A stretch of DNA of 64,000 nt from Adiantum capillus-veneris (taxonomy: Eukaryota; Streptophyta; Polypodiopsida; Polypodiales; Pteridaceae), in contig CM043971.1 in NCBI GenBank assembly GCA_014529385.2, positions 89,207,340-89,271,339 on the forward strand, read 5' to 3'. The position numbers were made by a program, and so were the translations under genes. The notes beneath the pieces were generated by a model. It was not told the DNA's origin, did no database searches, and was given only the letters and a program-made list of their open reading frames with translations. Each line of letters opens with the position of its first letter. Position 1 is the first letter of the stretch. This document shows, piece after piece, positions 24,000 through 34,639 of the stretch.

Positions 24000-24471
24000 C
24001 TAGTGTACTTTATGAACTTAAAGCGAGCGAAACTTACCAAAAAAATAAAAAGATGGTGATAAGAGATAAGAAAGGGAGGCGGGATGAAAAATGACAACAA
24101 ATTAACACTAAACGCATTTCGCTATCATGAAGCTCATCAATAGTGTTAATTTTTGTACAAGGATTGGGGGCTTATAAATAGGGGTTGGGGGTTTCAAACC
24201 CAAGGTGGGTACAAAGGTGAGGATTAAGAGGAGGAAAGAAGTTTTACTGGTACATAAAAGTAAATGCAGGTATCTTTTGGTACAGAGAAGTAAATAATGG
24301 CAACTTTTGGTACGATGTGCACCATTAGGGGGGTAACATCAAGATAAGAGAGGCTAGGAAGGATCAAGGCAAAAAAGTTTTCCGGGGGGAGAATAAATTT
24401 GTAGAGAGACACAAAAAGAGAAAGAAAGAAATGATAGGATTTAAGAATCTGGTATTGTCCAAAAATTGGGA

Positions 24472-24493
24472 GGGGGGGGGGGGGGGGGGGGGG
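24472..24493 (+). repeat. Poly-G run (22 nt)
   Basis: 22 consecutive G (poly-C on the PLE sense strand), located just downstream of the last recognisable RT-associated frame of the PLE. Confidence 0.95.
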
Positions 24494-24510
24494 ATAAGGA
24501 AGGAGACATT

Positions 24511-26137
24511 TTAGCTAGGAGGGGTGTGAGAATTGGAGGTAAGCATCTTCCCGATATTGGGCGCATTGAGCCAACAAATAACGGGTTTGGGGAGGTGGGA
24601 TAGTTCTAGCGTGGTGCCAACTTGAAGAGTGAGAGGCTTGATCAAGGTAGGAGAGAGATTAAGGTTGCGCTTAAAGGGTGAAAAGGGAATTTTTACTACA
24701 AAGAGGGGGTCTTTTGATTTGGGTTTCTTCATAAGGAGAGAGTCTCTGTCATTGTAGGAAATAAGGGAGAAACAGTTATGGAGAAGATCTTGTGGGTAGC
24801 CCCTTGCTCTAAGTCTATGGAAAAAATGGGCAGAATGGTAAGGAACCCATCCAAGGAGCTCTCTCTAATGACATATCTTTCGAATTCCGAAATAATAAAA
24901 GCGACTTTCTGGTGGGTGGGGTGCCAAGATTGCCAGGGAATGTAGCTGTAAGAGTTAAGACTTTTTTGAAAGCAGTGAGAATCAAGAGTCCTTGAATGAG
25001 AAAAGGAGGGTCCTTTGAAGAAATGAATGTCAAGGATGGAAGTTCTATGGAAGAAATGACCGGAGAAACTTTGATATGGTTCTGGAGTGGTGATCCGTAA
25101 AGCTTGAGGAGTTTTCCAAGATCAAGAAAAGAGCCTTGCCAAATGCCAAAGGCATCATCGATGTATCGTTTGAAATAGAGGAGAGAGGGATGCGAGGGAA
25201 GATTGATACTATCCTCTAAGTGACAAAGAAATAGGCAGGCATAGACGACATCAAAATTAGACCCCATGGCAGTGCCTTTGATTTGTCAACAACAGGACAT
25301 TAGAAGGGAGGACATATCCTTGATGAGTGAAAAAAGAGTCCTTAAGGTCTTGTTTCTTTGTGAGAAGGATAGGGAGAAGGTGAAAGTGGAGCCATATAGA
25401 GGCATGCTCCAAAATATATCCTCTGTAAGAGCAAATGCGGCATCCTACTAAGGAGGGTTTGTGTATTTTAGAAAGCAGAAAAAAGGGACAAGGTTGGGGT
25501 TCAGAAGAAGGAGGCTTAAGGATGAAGGCCTGCTCTTTAGAATAAAGAAGAGCGCAATTGGTAAGAATTGAGAAGAGAAGTGAGGAGACAAAGGACAGGG
25601 GAGCTGAAGCTACGGGGGTGTAGGTAGAGGAATCTAGAAGATGCTTAAAAGCTTCCTCTATATACCAAGGTTTGGATAAGATGACAGGTCCTAAACTTTT
25701 GTCTGCCGGCTTGATGATAATGGAAGGTTCATTTTTAAGAAAAAAGGGCTTTCTTAAGAAAGGAAGGGGGTGAGAAGTGAAGAAGAGAAACAGGTTTTCC
25801 AACTGGTACTGAGCTGTGAAGAGAATGAGAAGAAAATATTTTTGAGACTAAGAGAAGGAGCTGGTGGGTACCAAGACGCATCGGGGAGGGAGAAGGGATT
25901 TGAGGGTGGGGAGACCTCCTTAAAAAAGAGCTTAAGTTGGTAGCTTCTTTCCAAGTTAGAAAACGAGTGTTTTAGAGAGGAGAGAGTAGGAGGGGAGGGG
26001 GGAGGAATATATTTAAGGCCTAACCCAAGCAACTTCTTTTCATAATGGGAAAGCGTACGATTTGAGAGGTTGTCGCAAGCTAAGTTAGTGACCTTGTTTT
26101 CTAACTCATAAATTGACTGATTTCTTAGAATTAACAC
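24511..26137 (-). pseudogene. Penelope-like element reverse transcriptase
   Basis: Minus-strand 26137-25754 carries the PLE N-terminal motif (LENKVTNL-CDNLSNRTLS, KYIPPP, then FSNLERSYQLKLFF). 25802-25257 has KPADKSLGPVILSKPWYIEEAFKHL (RT1-like), the KIHKPS block and KDS. A one-base shift then gives GTAMGSNFDVVYACLF, continued in 25267-24815 by FKRYIDDAFGIW (the YxDD box, both Asp present), PSLTFISS, and a thumb region. A further shift gives AHFFHRLRARGYPQDLL, and the frame 24732-24511 ends with PVICWLNAPNIGKMLTSN. The catalytic Asp pair survives, but the frame changes mean no full enzyme can be made. Confidence 0.85.
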
Positions 26138-26327
26138 CTTAAAAGAGAAGGGTTAGTAAGAGGAAGCCAATACTTGAATCATCTTTTAGCAATACCATAA
26201 GGGGAAGGAGTGCAGTGAGGTGTAGTGGGGAAGTAAGTTAGTGAAAAGGGAGGAGGGGTCCAAAAAAGCGGAAAAAGAGAGGGTTTAGAGAAGAGCAGAT
26301 GGACCCACCAAGTAGGGTGCTCAACAA

Positions 26328-27890
26328 CTACTTCCTCCTCCATTGCAAGTTTTTTGAATACCTAGGTTTTTTTAGGAGGGTTGGATGAGGGATGGGGAGA
26401 TTTAGAGGGAAGAGGTAGTGTGGGAGAGGGGTGGCTAGAACACGGAGAGGCATTAAGTGGATATTTAGGAGATTTGAGCAAATGAGGGATGGGTCAGGAA
26501 AGAAGGCCCAAAGAGGAGGGGGTTTTTTCATGCAAGATGGCGGAGGGAGAGGAGGAAACGTTATAAGGTTTTTTGAATGGTTGGTGGGTGTATTTCCCAA
26601 AGGGAGATTTATGCTCGGCAAGGGAAGACAAAGGTTGTGAGGGAGCGGAAGCAAAAGGTCTTTTAGAGAGGGTTTTACCAAATTTTAAAGGAGTCTTTTG
26701 GGAGAGGAGCTTGCTCATTTGAGTAATGACCTCATGTTGAACAAGCTCACTCATGGTGTCTTCTTTTGGTAATGCCATTGCTTCGGCAAAGAGGGTCTCT
26801 TGGGATCTCTTTCTTGCATTGTGAGCCACTGATTCAATGGAAGTGGCTAATGCGCTTGTAGGATGGAGTTTTGAATGAAGGAGTCTAGCTCCAAAAGAGA
26901 AGAATGTTTCCAAATAACAAGTTGATTGGCCCATGCTTCGGGTTCAACTCTAGGGAAGGATAAGGGTGAGAGCTTTTTAACAAGATCTTCCAAGCGTTCT
27001 TCTAATACCTCATGGAAGAAGTCCAAAAGATTATGGAGGTTTTCTACAAGGAGAGTTTGGGCTTGTATATAAACGTCAAAACAATCAAGTTGGTATTGTA
27101 TGTTAAGGTTAACAAACTTGGCATTGAGAAGGGTTTGAACATTGGAATCTTCCAAAATAAGGCATGGTGGTTTCATGCATAGGCTATTGGGGGTTTTATT
27201 GCTAGCACAAAGGTTTTTGAGGTGTAGGAGATGAGATTTAGCTTTAGAAAGCTTGAGAGTAATAGCTTTGAATTCATGTAAGAATCCAGACACAATTTTG
27301 TTAAACTCTTGGGGCTTGGTGATGGTAGGAATGGTGGGGAGGGGAGAAGTAGAGGGGATAGGATTAAGGGAAGCAGCGTAAGAGCGAAAAGGGGAGAGGG
27401 AGGTGGCGAACGAGGAGGAGAACGCACCGAAAGAGAAAGGAGCAATGAGGGGGGGATTGGGGAGCACTCCCCTTTGAGACGTAAGGCCGACGGGTGCACC
27501 GTAGCTTTTGGCGCCTTTCAAGGAAGGAGGGGAGAAATTAAATTCCTCTATAGGGAGGTTTGCCGTGAGCCCTTGAAGTTCTTTTGTGCTAAAGAGAGCT
27601 TTCTTAGAGGAGGAAGCGGGAGTAGTCGTGCTTGATTGTGTGGCAAATGCAAAAGGGTTAGTGAGGACGGAGGCCGATATGAAATTGGGAAGGGTGGTCG
27701 AAAAACTTGAAGAAGAGGATACCGATGCGAGCAAGGAAAAAGAGGTATTAGGGGAGGGGGAGCCGACGGTGGAAAAACCGGAGCCGTTGGAGGAAATAAC
27801 TATTGTCGAGCTAGATGGTGAGAGAAAAGGGGGGGTTCCAAAGGAGGGTGTGGGATTACTATGGAGGGCAGGGGTGGATGAGGATTCCAT
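26328..27890 (-). pseudogene. PLE N-terminal / ORF1-like region
   Basis: Minus-strand 27890-26847 is open for 347 codons: residues 1-200 are extremely Ser/Pro/Phe/Thr-rich, and residues 200-347 are helical and Leu-rich (FLHEFKAITLKLSKAKSHLLHL, FHEVLEERLEDLVKKLSPL). Frame changes lead into 26934-26494 (ESVAHNARKRSQETLFAEA) and a Pro-rich stretch at 26681-26328. Its place upstream of a PLE RT suggests an ORF1 or N-terminal extension. I recognise no domain. The open length of the first part suggests it decayed later than the RT. Confidence 0.5.
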
Positions 27891-27893
27891 GAC

Positions 27894-28308
27894 TTAGGGT
27901 AAAGGGGCCAATAAAAAACCACCCCCCTTTAGAAGGACTGCCGAGGCTAGTTTTTTTGTGCACTTTCGGACCCATTGTGAGACACAAATGGGTGAGAGTT
28001 GGGGTGGACAATGTAGCCAACTTGCAATCGTGGCCATTAGATCTTGGGTTCAAGCCTTGTTGGCACAATGGCTCTAAATGCCCCCCCATTATGGTTTCCT
28101 ATTTATACCCATTTTTTATACACATAAAAAATGTTGTGCGGGCGTTCTTCGCTTGTATAAATACAACTTGATTCCAGATTTTTGTTGCTGGTAGAGACGA
28201 TCTCGATCTTCATTTTGAACGTCTAAGCATTCGATTCTGTTTAGCGTGCTTTTTGGAGTGTGTGTTTCCTCTTAGGTGGCCTTAAGTTGGCCCCTTTACC
28301 CTAATGGA
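27894..28308. repeat. 18-bp perfect inverted repeat enclosing about 380 bp
   Basis: TTAGGGTAAAGGGGCCAA begins at about 27895, and its exact reverse complement TTGGCCCCTTTACCCTAA ends at about 28308. The left arm touches the start of the PLE N-terminal frame. Between the arms lie a TATAAATACA box (28156-28165) and GGTTCAAGCC (28048-28057). It could be the terminal structure of the PLE or a small foldback element. Confidence 0.6.
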
Positions 28309-28309
28309 A

Positions 28310-29836
28310 TGGCAGGCAGAATCTTAGGATATTACAAATGGCAAAAAATGTGGAGTGGTAATTGCGTGCTAACTACCATTTGCGAAAGGAGGAAAATTAT
28401 TGAGAAATTAGGAGGCAGTGGTAGGCTTCAAGGTGGTGAAAGTTTTCCGGAAAGCCGTAGCCGAAGACAAGATAATTACATATGGTAATAGCAAAGCTCC
28501 TACCCGTGAGTTATGCCCGTAGGTTCTGTGTAAGGGCTGCAAGCACCCATGAGTTATGGTAAGCCATGTGCAAGGGCTATACGCCTACTGCGTTGCCTCC
28601 TTAGGCTTGAGCTTCATAGCATGTAAGATGGTTGTTGCCGATCAGCCCTGGACAAAGCTCAAGTTTGTTTGGCGTGCAAAGTTGAGCGGCTTACTAAGTT
28701 GAACTGGCGAAGCTTCTACAGATGAAGTCAAATTTTGTAAAGCTTCATCAGGTGACGCTAGCCCATGATGTAGAATTAGAGCATGTAAAAGATGCTGGCC
28801 CGCGAGATAGAGCAGGTGATGTCGTTTGACCAGGTGCAACGTGTAAAATTTAGCAGGTGCAGCGAGCAAGTTTCGAGCAGGTGCAGCATTTGAGTAGGGG
28901 CAGCATGCGAAATTTAGCAGGTGCAACGAGCAAAGTTTGAGCAGGTGCAGCACGCGAAGTATAGCAGGTGTAGTAGCTAGCAAAGTTGAGTGGCTTATGA
29001 AGTTGATCTAGTGCAGCTTCAGCAAATGACGCTCCCGCGATGTAGAGATAGAGCATGCAGGTGACGCAGGCCCGCGAAATAGACTAAGTGATGCCGTGGA
29101 AGTAGGAGCACGTGTAGACGCTAGCCCGCGAAGGAGAGCAGGTGATGTCGTATTGCAAAGTTGAGTAGAAGCTTCAGCTAATGGTCCATGATGACGCATC
29201 CCTTAACTATAGCAAGCTGAGTAGAAGCCTCAGGTGCTTCAGTTGGGGGCCCGTGATGATACCTCCCAAGGCAAAAGCTCACAGAGAACTTCAGGCAGAG
29301 TGCGTCGTTGCTTGACACTTTCAACATGCCATGTTGTAAAAAAGTAAGGCTTAAAGCAAGGTGGCATTTGAACTAAAGCAACGGGAAGTAAAGCAGGTAC
29401 GCGTGCTGCGCCATGATGCAGGGTTAAGGGAGGTCAAGAGTTAATCACCAAAAAAGTGACTGAAGAGAAGGAAAGCAAATAAAAAGGAGCGATGGAAAGT
29501 AGAGGCAGTAAGCGGAAGGAAAGGAAAGTAGGCAAGAGATGGCAGAGGCCTGCAATACAGGGTAGGGGGAAGCTATGGCGGAGGTGATGAGCCGACCAGG
29601 GCAGGGAGACACGTGGGTAAGAGGGGAAATTGGAGGGAGGACAAGGCAAAAGAAAGAAACCCGTGCCAGAGTCCTTTCTAAGAAAAGTTATAAAGAAGGT
29701 TATAAAAAATAACACTCAAGGCTTAAAAGGAAACTAAGGCAAAACAAATTATACCAAGGCATCTCACCACCAAGACAAAGCAAAGATAAGGAGAACTCAT
29801 CTTGCAGAAAAAGGGGACGAAGAGGAGTGGAGGGCA
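28310..29836. repeat. Degenerate tandem repeats (28640-29260); no gene
   Basis: Phrases such as GAGCAGGTGCAGCATGCGAAA, AGCAGGTGCAACGAGCAAAG and CAAAGTTGAGTGGCTTATGAAG recur many times at 30-80 base spacing between about 28640 and 29260, forming an old, interleaved minisatellite. 29260-29836 contains purine-rich sequence without recognisable genes. Confidence 0.55.
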
Positions 29837-30700
29837 CAACAATATCTACAAGTGTACATCAATCATATGTACTTATGGGCCCTTATACCCATGTAGCTCC
29901 TATACCCCCAATTGTTTGGACATCCTACACTCCACAACCACCATATCCGAGTACTCATTCTACTGGAGCCATATCAGCTAGTACTAACATGTCATATCCT
30001 ATGTCTACTATGCTTAGGGCCACACATATGAACTTTGGGCCACCACATGGCACAACATCGTACCCAGCTTGGGACTCGAGGATCACCCGTATGCCTAACC
30101 TGATGCCAACCCCCATTCCACATGCAGTCTCGAGAGCACTTGTCCCCACTATACCTGCTCACTTGGGTGACTTGAAAACATTTGCTCAAGCTATCGGTCG
30201 AGCTATTGCTAAAAATATGCATAACACGCCTGATAGAGAGCATAGAAGTAAGGTAGTACAAGTGGCCAAGATCGCACAAAAGTACAATGGGGATGGGGAT
30301 GTTAGAACGCATATTGAGGTATTTGAGCACGTATGTGATTCCTTGGAATAGCACAATGAAATGCATAAATGCAAAGCTTTGAGCTTGACTCCAAGTGGGA
30401 AGGCAGGGGATTGGTATAGAACCCTATGAAATGAAGAGCGCACAAACTATCCTACTCTTAGGAGACTGTCCTTGAAAGAGTACATACAAGAGGGATTGCT
30501 TTGGAGTGTAGCATCTCAGCTCCAGAAAGCCCAACGAGAGGAAGGGGAGTCAGTGAGAGACTTTATTAGTCGCTTGAAGCATTTGAATTCTTGTTATAAT
30601 CCAAATGAGCGCTTCAATAATAACCAATTGCTCGATAGAATCATTAGGGGACTGCGACATGAGAATATAATGGTCTAATCATTAGAGGTACCACCACTTG
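29837..30700 (+). pseudogene. Family B copy 2 gag (capsid)
   Basis: 29827-30351 reads YVLMGPYTHVAPIPPIVWT, SAHLGDLKTFAQAIGRAIAKN and YNGDGDVRTHIEVFEHVCDS, then a TAG stop at 30349-30351. The same frame resumes at 30472 with YIQEGLLWSVASQL, SVRDFISRLKHLNS and QLLDRIIRGLRHEN, the retrotransposon-gag core. Two stops and one indel near 30670 break it. The homologous stretch in copy 1 is 21540-20713, inverted. Confidence 0.8.
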
Positions 30701-30835
30701 GGAAGCAATCACCACAAATACAATCCAATTGGAGGACAATTTAATGATTCAAGGATAAAGAGTGTCTGTTGAGCCTAAATCTACTAGCTCGCAAGCATCG
30801 GGGCATGAGCCAATGACCACAAAGCCTATTGATAT

Positions 30836-31370
30836 GAGAACTTTGTTTTTGAAATACATGTCAACAAGTTAGGACATTACTTTGAAGGCGATGAATCCAA
30901 TGCAACCCTACCAATCACTACCAAAGGATTAACTGTGAAGGGTATCCTTGATGGTGGCATTGTGGTTAGCATTGTAACCAAAAATTATTGAGAATCTATG
31001 GGGAGACCTCACCTTGGGACTACAAACATAGTGGTAAAGATGGCTAATGGGACCATCGTTAAACCTATTGGGATGCTAGAAGATCTCAAGGTCAAGGTCC
31101 TTGGACACAAGGTAAGGCACACCTTCATTGTTATGGATTTTTTCAAGCACACTATATCATTTGAATGATCTTAGGACATCCTTTCATGAGGGAAGCAAAA
31201 ATGGTGCATGACTGGTCTAAAAACCATGTCTACTTACAGTTCCAAGACTCTATCATTCGAGTTGATCTTGTGATTGATCGAGCACATCCTCTAGGAAACA
31301 AATTTATAATTGACCATCGATTTGACACCACAATTATTTCGGCCCCATTGCAGTATTGTTACACGTGAAA
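30836..31370 (+). pseudogene. Family B copy 2 aspartic protease
   Basis: The order is FEIHVNKLGHYFEGDES, ILDGGIVVSIVTKNY (active-site block; Asp retained), NGTIVKPIGMLEDLKV, a frameshift near 31165, then ILGHPFMREAKMVHDW and VYLQFQDSIIRV, the conserved protease C-terminus. It directly follows the gag remnant at 30835 because about 1.2 kb containing the nucleocapsid has been deleted relative to copy 1. Confidence 0.75.
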
Positions 31371-32190
31371 AGGACACGGATGTTGGGGAAGATTCCCCTT
31401 ATATGAATGTTCTATATGGAATGGCCGAGTCTGACAACGTGGACTGGGTCCACCTAGTGGCAACCATAGACACTTGGGGAAATAGAGGGATGACTTGGGT
31501 AACACCTGAGGGGGGGACGAAGTGCCACAACTTGTACCTTCAAATATGATTGAAGCAATGCATATAGCTTTTGCTGACCTACAAGATGAAGGCTTGACTT
31601 ACATTGGAACCAGTAGAGTCTCAGAAGACTATAGCCCACACAATTTGGAGTCGGAATCTTCAGTTGAAATTGACTCTAAGGACGAAGAATCTAAGTTAAA
31701 TATTGGTGCAAATGTGGGGACAAACCATCCAAGGCCCAATGGTACCCTAGATGACAATCTACCCTGGAGAGGAGAAGACACGAGTAGTGATTCATCTAGC
31801 AACTTTGCACTAGAGATCGGCCATAATAAAAAATTAGACAAGAGGAGTAAGCAATAAGAGGTGACAATATCGAGCGAATGTACGTGCTAGGATAAATGAA
31901 AAGATATCTACCGTAGAACGGTCCAATTATATGGGGGCATGTGATGCTCATTGGAAGTTGGTAGATAAACGGGGTGAATACCTTCAAAGCGTCATGTGGT
32001 GCAGCCCACAAGCCATTGACATTGCACAGATAGAGGCCACAGAGAAGACAAAGTTGATCCGTACTGTAAGGAGACGCCAAAACCAAGAGTTAGCTCAACA
32101 ACTAAGGGAAGTGCAGAAAAATCACAATCCACAACACAACAAGATCCCACGGACTTACACCCTGCACCTGATCATTTCAAATCCTACACC
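31371..32190 (+). pseudogene. Family B copy 2 linker between protease and RT
   Basis: Acidic and hydrophilic frames (31522-31857 with SESSVEIDSKDEESKL; 31931-32269 with QIEATEKTKLIRTVRRRQNQELAQQL) that shift relative to each other. The position is that of the variable spacer before RT. No domain is recognised. Confidence 0.45.
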
Positions 32191-33830
32191 ATGGAGGAGC
32201 GTAATGTTGTGTATACAAAGGCCCAAAGAACACCTACTAATGGAAGTAATGGAGTCTGTGATGGTTTGACAATAGTTAAAGAAATAGAGTTAGCGAACCT
32301 AAGTGAGGACTCCAGACATGTTTTCATTACTAAAGACCTGACAGAGACTGAGGAATATGTACTTAAGGAGCTCCTCAAGAAATTCGAGGATATATTTTCT
32401 TGGACACGTCATGACATAAAGGGTGTTCCACCTTTCGTAGTGCAACATACAATTCCAATGATTACCATTGCTAAACCAGTCCAACAAAGACCCTACCCAA
32501 TGAATCCTAAGTATGTGAAGATTATTCAGGAAGAACTCGAAAAGCTTATCAAATATGGATTCATATACCCTATTGAGCACTCAAAATGGGTGCCTCCCAA
32601 TAGTTATTATTCTAAAAAAGAATGGGAACTCAGAGTGTGCATGGATCTCAAGAAGGTTAATGATGCCACTAGAAGAGACCATTACCCCTTTCCATATTCG
32701 GAACATGCGCTTGAGAGAGTTGCAGGAAAGGAAGCTTATAACTTTTTAAATGGGTACTATGGCTACAATCAAATCAGATTGCACTAGAGGACCAAGCTAA
32801 AACCGCTTTTATAACTAAATTTGGGACTGTTTGCATTTCGTGTTATGGCTTTTGGCTTAACTAATGCCCTTGCTACATTCCAAAGATTGATTAGCACTAC
32901 TTTTAGGGAATATTTAAGGGAGTTTTGTGAAGCTTTTTTAGATGACCTTAATTTGTGTTTGTTCTTCGTGGAAAGAACATCTATCACGTTTACGAAAAGT
33001 GTTTGAAAGGTGCAAATTGTATCGCATCTCATTGAACCCTTTCAAATGCCAATTTTGGGTTACACATGGAGTCATTTTAGGGCATATTGTGTCCAAGAAT
33101 GGGATTTTCACAGATGAAAGCAAAATTAAAGCCATTGCTAATTTACCACCCCCTACAAACTATAAGGGAGTTCAAAGATTCATGGGGCGTGTTGGTTATT
33201 ATCAATGGTTTATTTTAAACTTTGCTGAGATAGGTCGTCCATTGTATAAGCTTCTTATCGAGTTTCATTGGACCGAGGAGTGTGACCATGCCTATCAATT
33301 ATTAAAAAGGGCCCTGACAAGTACTCCAATCCTGCGAGTGCCCGATTGGAACATAATTTTCCATGTGCATACTGATGCGTCAAACTTTGTTGTTTGGGTG
33401 TGTTTTAGCTCAACCACAAGACCATAAATTAGACTACCCCATTAGCTTTGCAAGTCGCCAACTGATTGATGCTGAGAGGAACTACACCACTACAGAGCGG
33501 GAAGGTTTAGCTATAGTTTATGCAGTAAAGAAATTTCGCTATTACCTTCTTGCCAACAAATTTGTTTTTTATGTTGTACCTAGTAAACAAACCATGTTTC
33601 ACGGGAAGATTCTTCTTGAGTTTGATCTTACCGTCGTGGTGAGACTCGATAAAAGGCATGTCATGGCTGATCATTTGTCTCGCATACCCAATGGTGAAGC
33701 CCCTACTAGAATCGATGATGAATCGCTTGATACTTCCCTATTCCTAGTTGAGACAATGCCCGAATGGAGTGAGAAGATTGTAAACTTTTTAGTTAATGGT
33801 TTTCCATCCAAAGAGCTTGTAAGGATATAG
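32191..33830 (+). pseudogene. Family B copy 2 reverse transcriptase and RNase H
   Basis: 32191-32787 has KPVQQRPYPMNPKY, RVCMDLKKVNDATRRDHYP and YNFLNGYYGYNQI, where the first catalytic Asp (usual LDGYSGY) is Asn. After a stop and frame shift, LFAFRVMAFGLTNALATFQ and AFLDDL (32931-32948; the YxDD equivalent) follow, then NPFKCQFWV and VQRFMGRVGYYQWFI. RNase H is at 33363-33830 (ISFASRQLIDAERNYTTTEREGLAIVYAV; ADHLSRI at the end) with a deletion between them. Several frameshifts and the Asp-to-Asn change show inactivity. Confidence 0.85.
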
Positions 33831-33839
33831 CTCAAAAGC

Positions 33840-34590
33840 TACTAAAGGAATGTGAACCTTATTCTCTAATTGCAGGTACTCTCTACAAGCTAGGGAAGGA
33901 TGATATTCTTAGACGATGTGCTCATGAGGATGAGTATTTGTCCATACTGCAAGAAGCACACATGGACATAGCCGAAGGATATTTTTCAAAACAATTAACT
34001 GCTAAGAAGGTGTTGCAATTAGCCTATTGGTGGCCCACCTTAATCAAGGATGCATCACTTTTTGCAAAGGGATGCGATGAATGCCAACGTTACAAGAAAA
34101 CACAATGGAAGGATCGAATGCCCTTACATCCTATTAAAGTGACCCAACCATTTGAAAAATGGGGTTTAGGCCCAATTAGTCTGGCAGCCTGTAACACCCA
34201 ATTCCGATATATTATTGTTACGATTGACTATATGACAAAGTGGGCAAAAACTAAGGCAACACGCAAGGTTGATGCAAGGTCAACCGCTAAGTTTCTCTTT
34301 GAGAACATTATTACGTGATTTGGTTGTCCCTTTGAAATTGTCACTGATAATGGTACTTATTTCATAAATGAAGTGATAAAGGAACTCACAAAAAGCTTCA
34401 TGATATTGCACCATAAGTCGACACCTTATTATCCACAAGAAAATGGCCAAAAGCTGAGAGTACTAACAAGGTCTTGACCAAGACAGTAGAGGCTCATTGC
34501 ACAAATTGGGATTTGAAGCTAACATTAGCTCTATGGGCTTATCGTACTTCGTTCAAAGTCAGGCTTCCATCATTTACCTCTCTAACTCTT
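33840..34590 (+). pseudogene. Family B copy 2 integrase
   Basis: 33938-34318 contains LQEAHMDIAEGYFSKQLTAKKVLQ, WWPTLIKD, CDECQRYKK (zinc-binding Cys pair) and FEKWGLGPISLAA, where the first catalytic Asp is missing. After a stop, CPFEIVTDNGTYFIN gives the second Asp, and YYPQENGQ is the damaged Glu region. LALWAYRTSFKV near 34530 marks the end of the conserved part. The C-terminal domain is lost at the junction with family C copy 1. Confidence 0.8.
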
Positions 34591-34639
34591 TTCCACATGT
34601 GATTTGATCAATCTTCTTCTACTAAGGAGATTGCATCTA

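Larger units (their letters stand above)
24000..27895 (-). mobile_element. Penelope-like retroelement (PLE)
   Basis: On the minus strand an ORF1-like N-terminal region (27890-26328) is followed by a PLE reverse transcriptase (26137-24511). Family signatures are NLACDNLSNRTLS followed by LGLGLKYIPPP, then IIIKPADKSLG, FFLLSKIHKPS, LKDS, GTAMGSNF, YFKRYIDDAFGIW and HRLRARGYP. This combination is specific to PLEs and not to LTR or LINE RTs. No GIY-YIG endonuclease is visible at either end. The reading is broken by at least five frameshifts. Element edges are approximate. The 3' part (24220-24310) has a 30-base unit starting GTACCA repeated two to three times. Confidence 0.85.
29837..34600 (+). 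mobile_element. Ty3/gypsy family B copy 2, 5'-truncated
   Basis: Similarity to copy 1 starts abruptly at about 29841 inside gag. The order is then capsid, protease, RT, RNase H, integrase, all on the plus strand. No LTRs are visible. The right end, near 34600, abuts the tail of family C copy 1 on the opposite strand. The zinc-knuckle part of gag present in copy 1 is missing. Confidence 0.8.

Noticed and set aside
27300-27897. Plus-strand open frames over the PLE N-terminus (Gly/Glu/Arg-rich)
   Set aside because: They are antisense shadows of the Ser/Pro-rich minus-strand frame, which is longer and in line with the PLE RT.
28010-28080. tRNA or tRNA-derived SINE because of GGTTCAAGCC
   Set aside because: A B-box-like decamer alone. 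No matching A box, cloverleaf or poly-A/T tail is visible.
24000-28500. Hammerhead ribozyme, known from some Penelope-like elements
   Set aside because: I looked for the CTGATGA...GAAA core on both strands and found no arrangement with a believable stem II.
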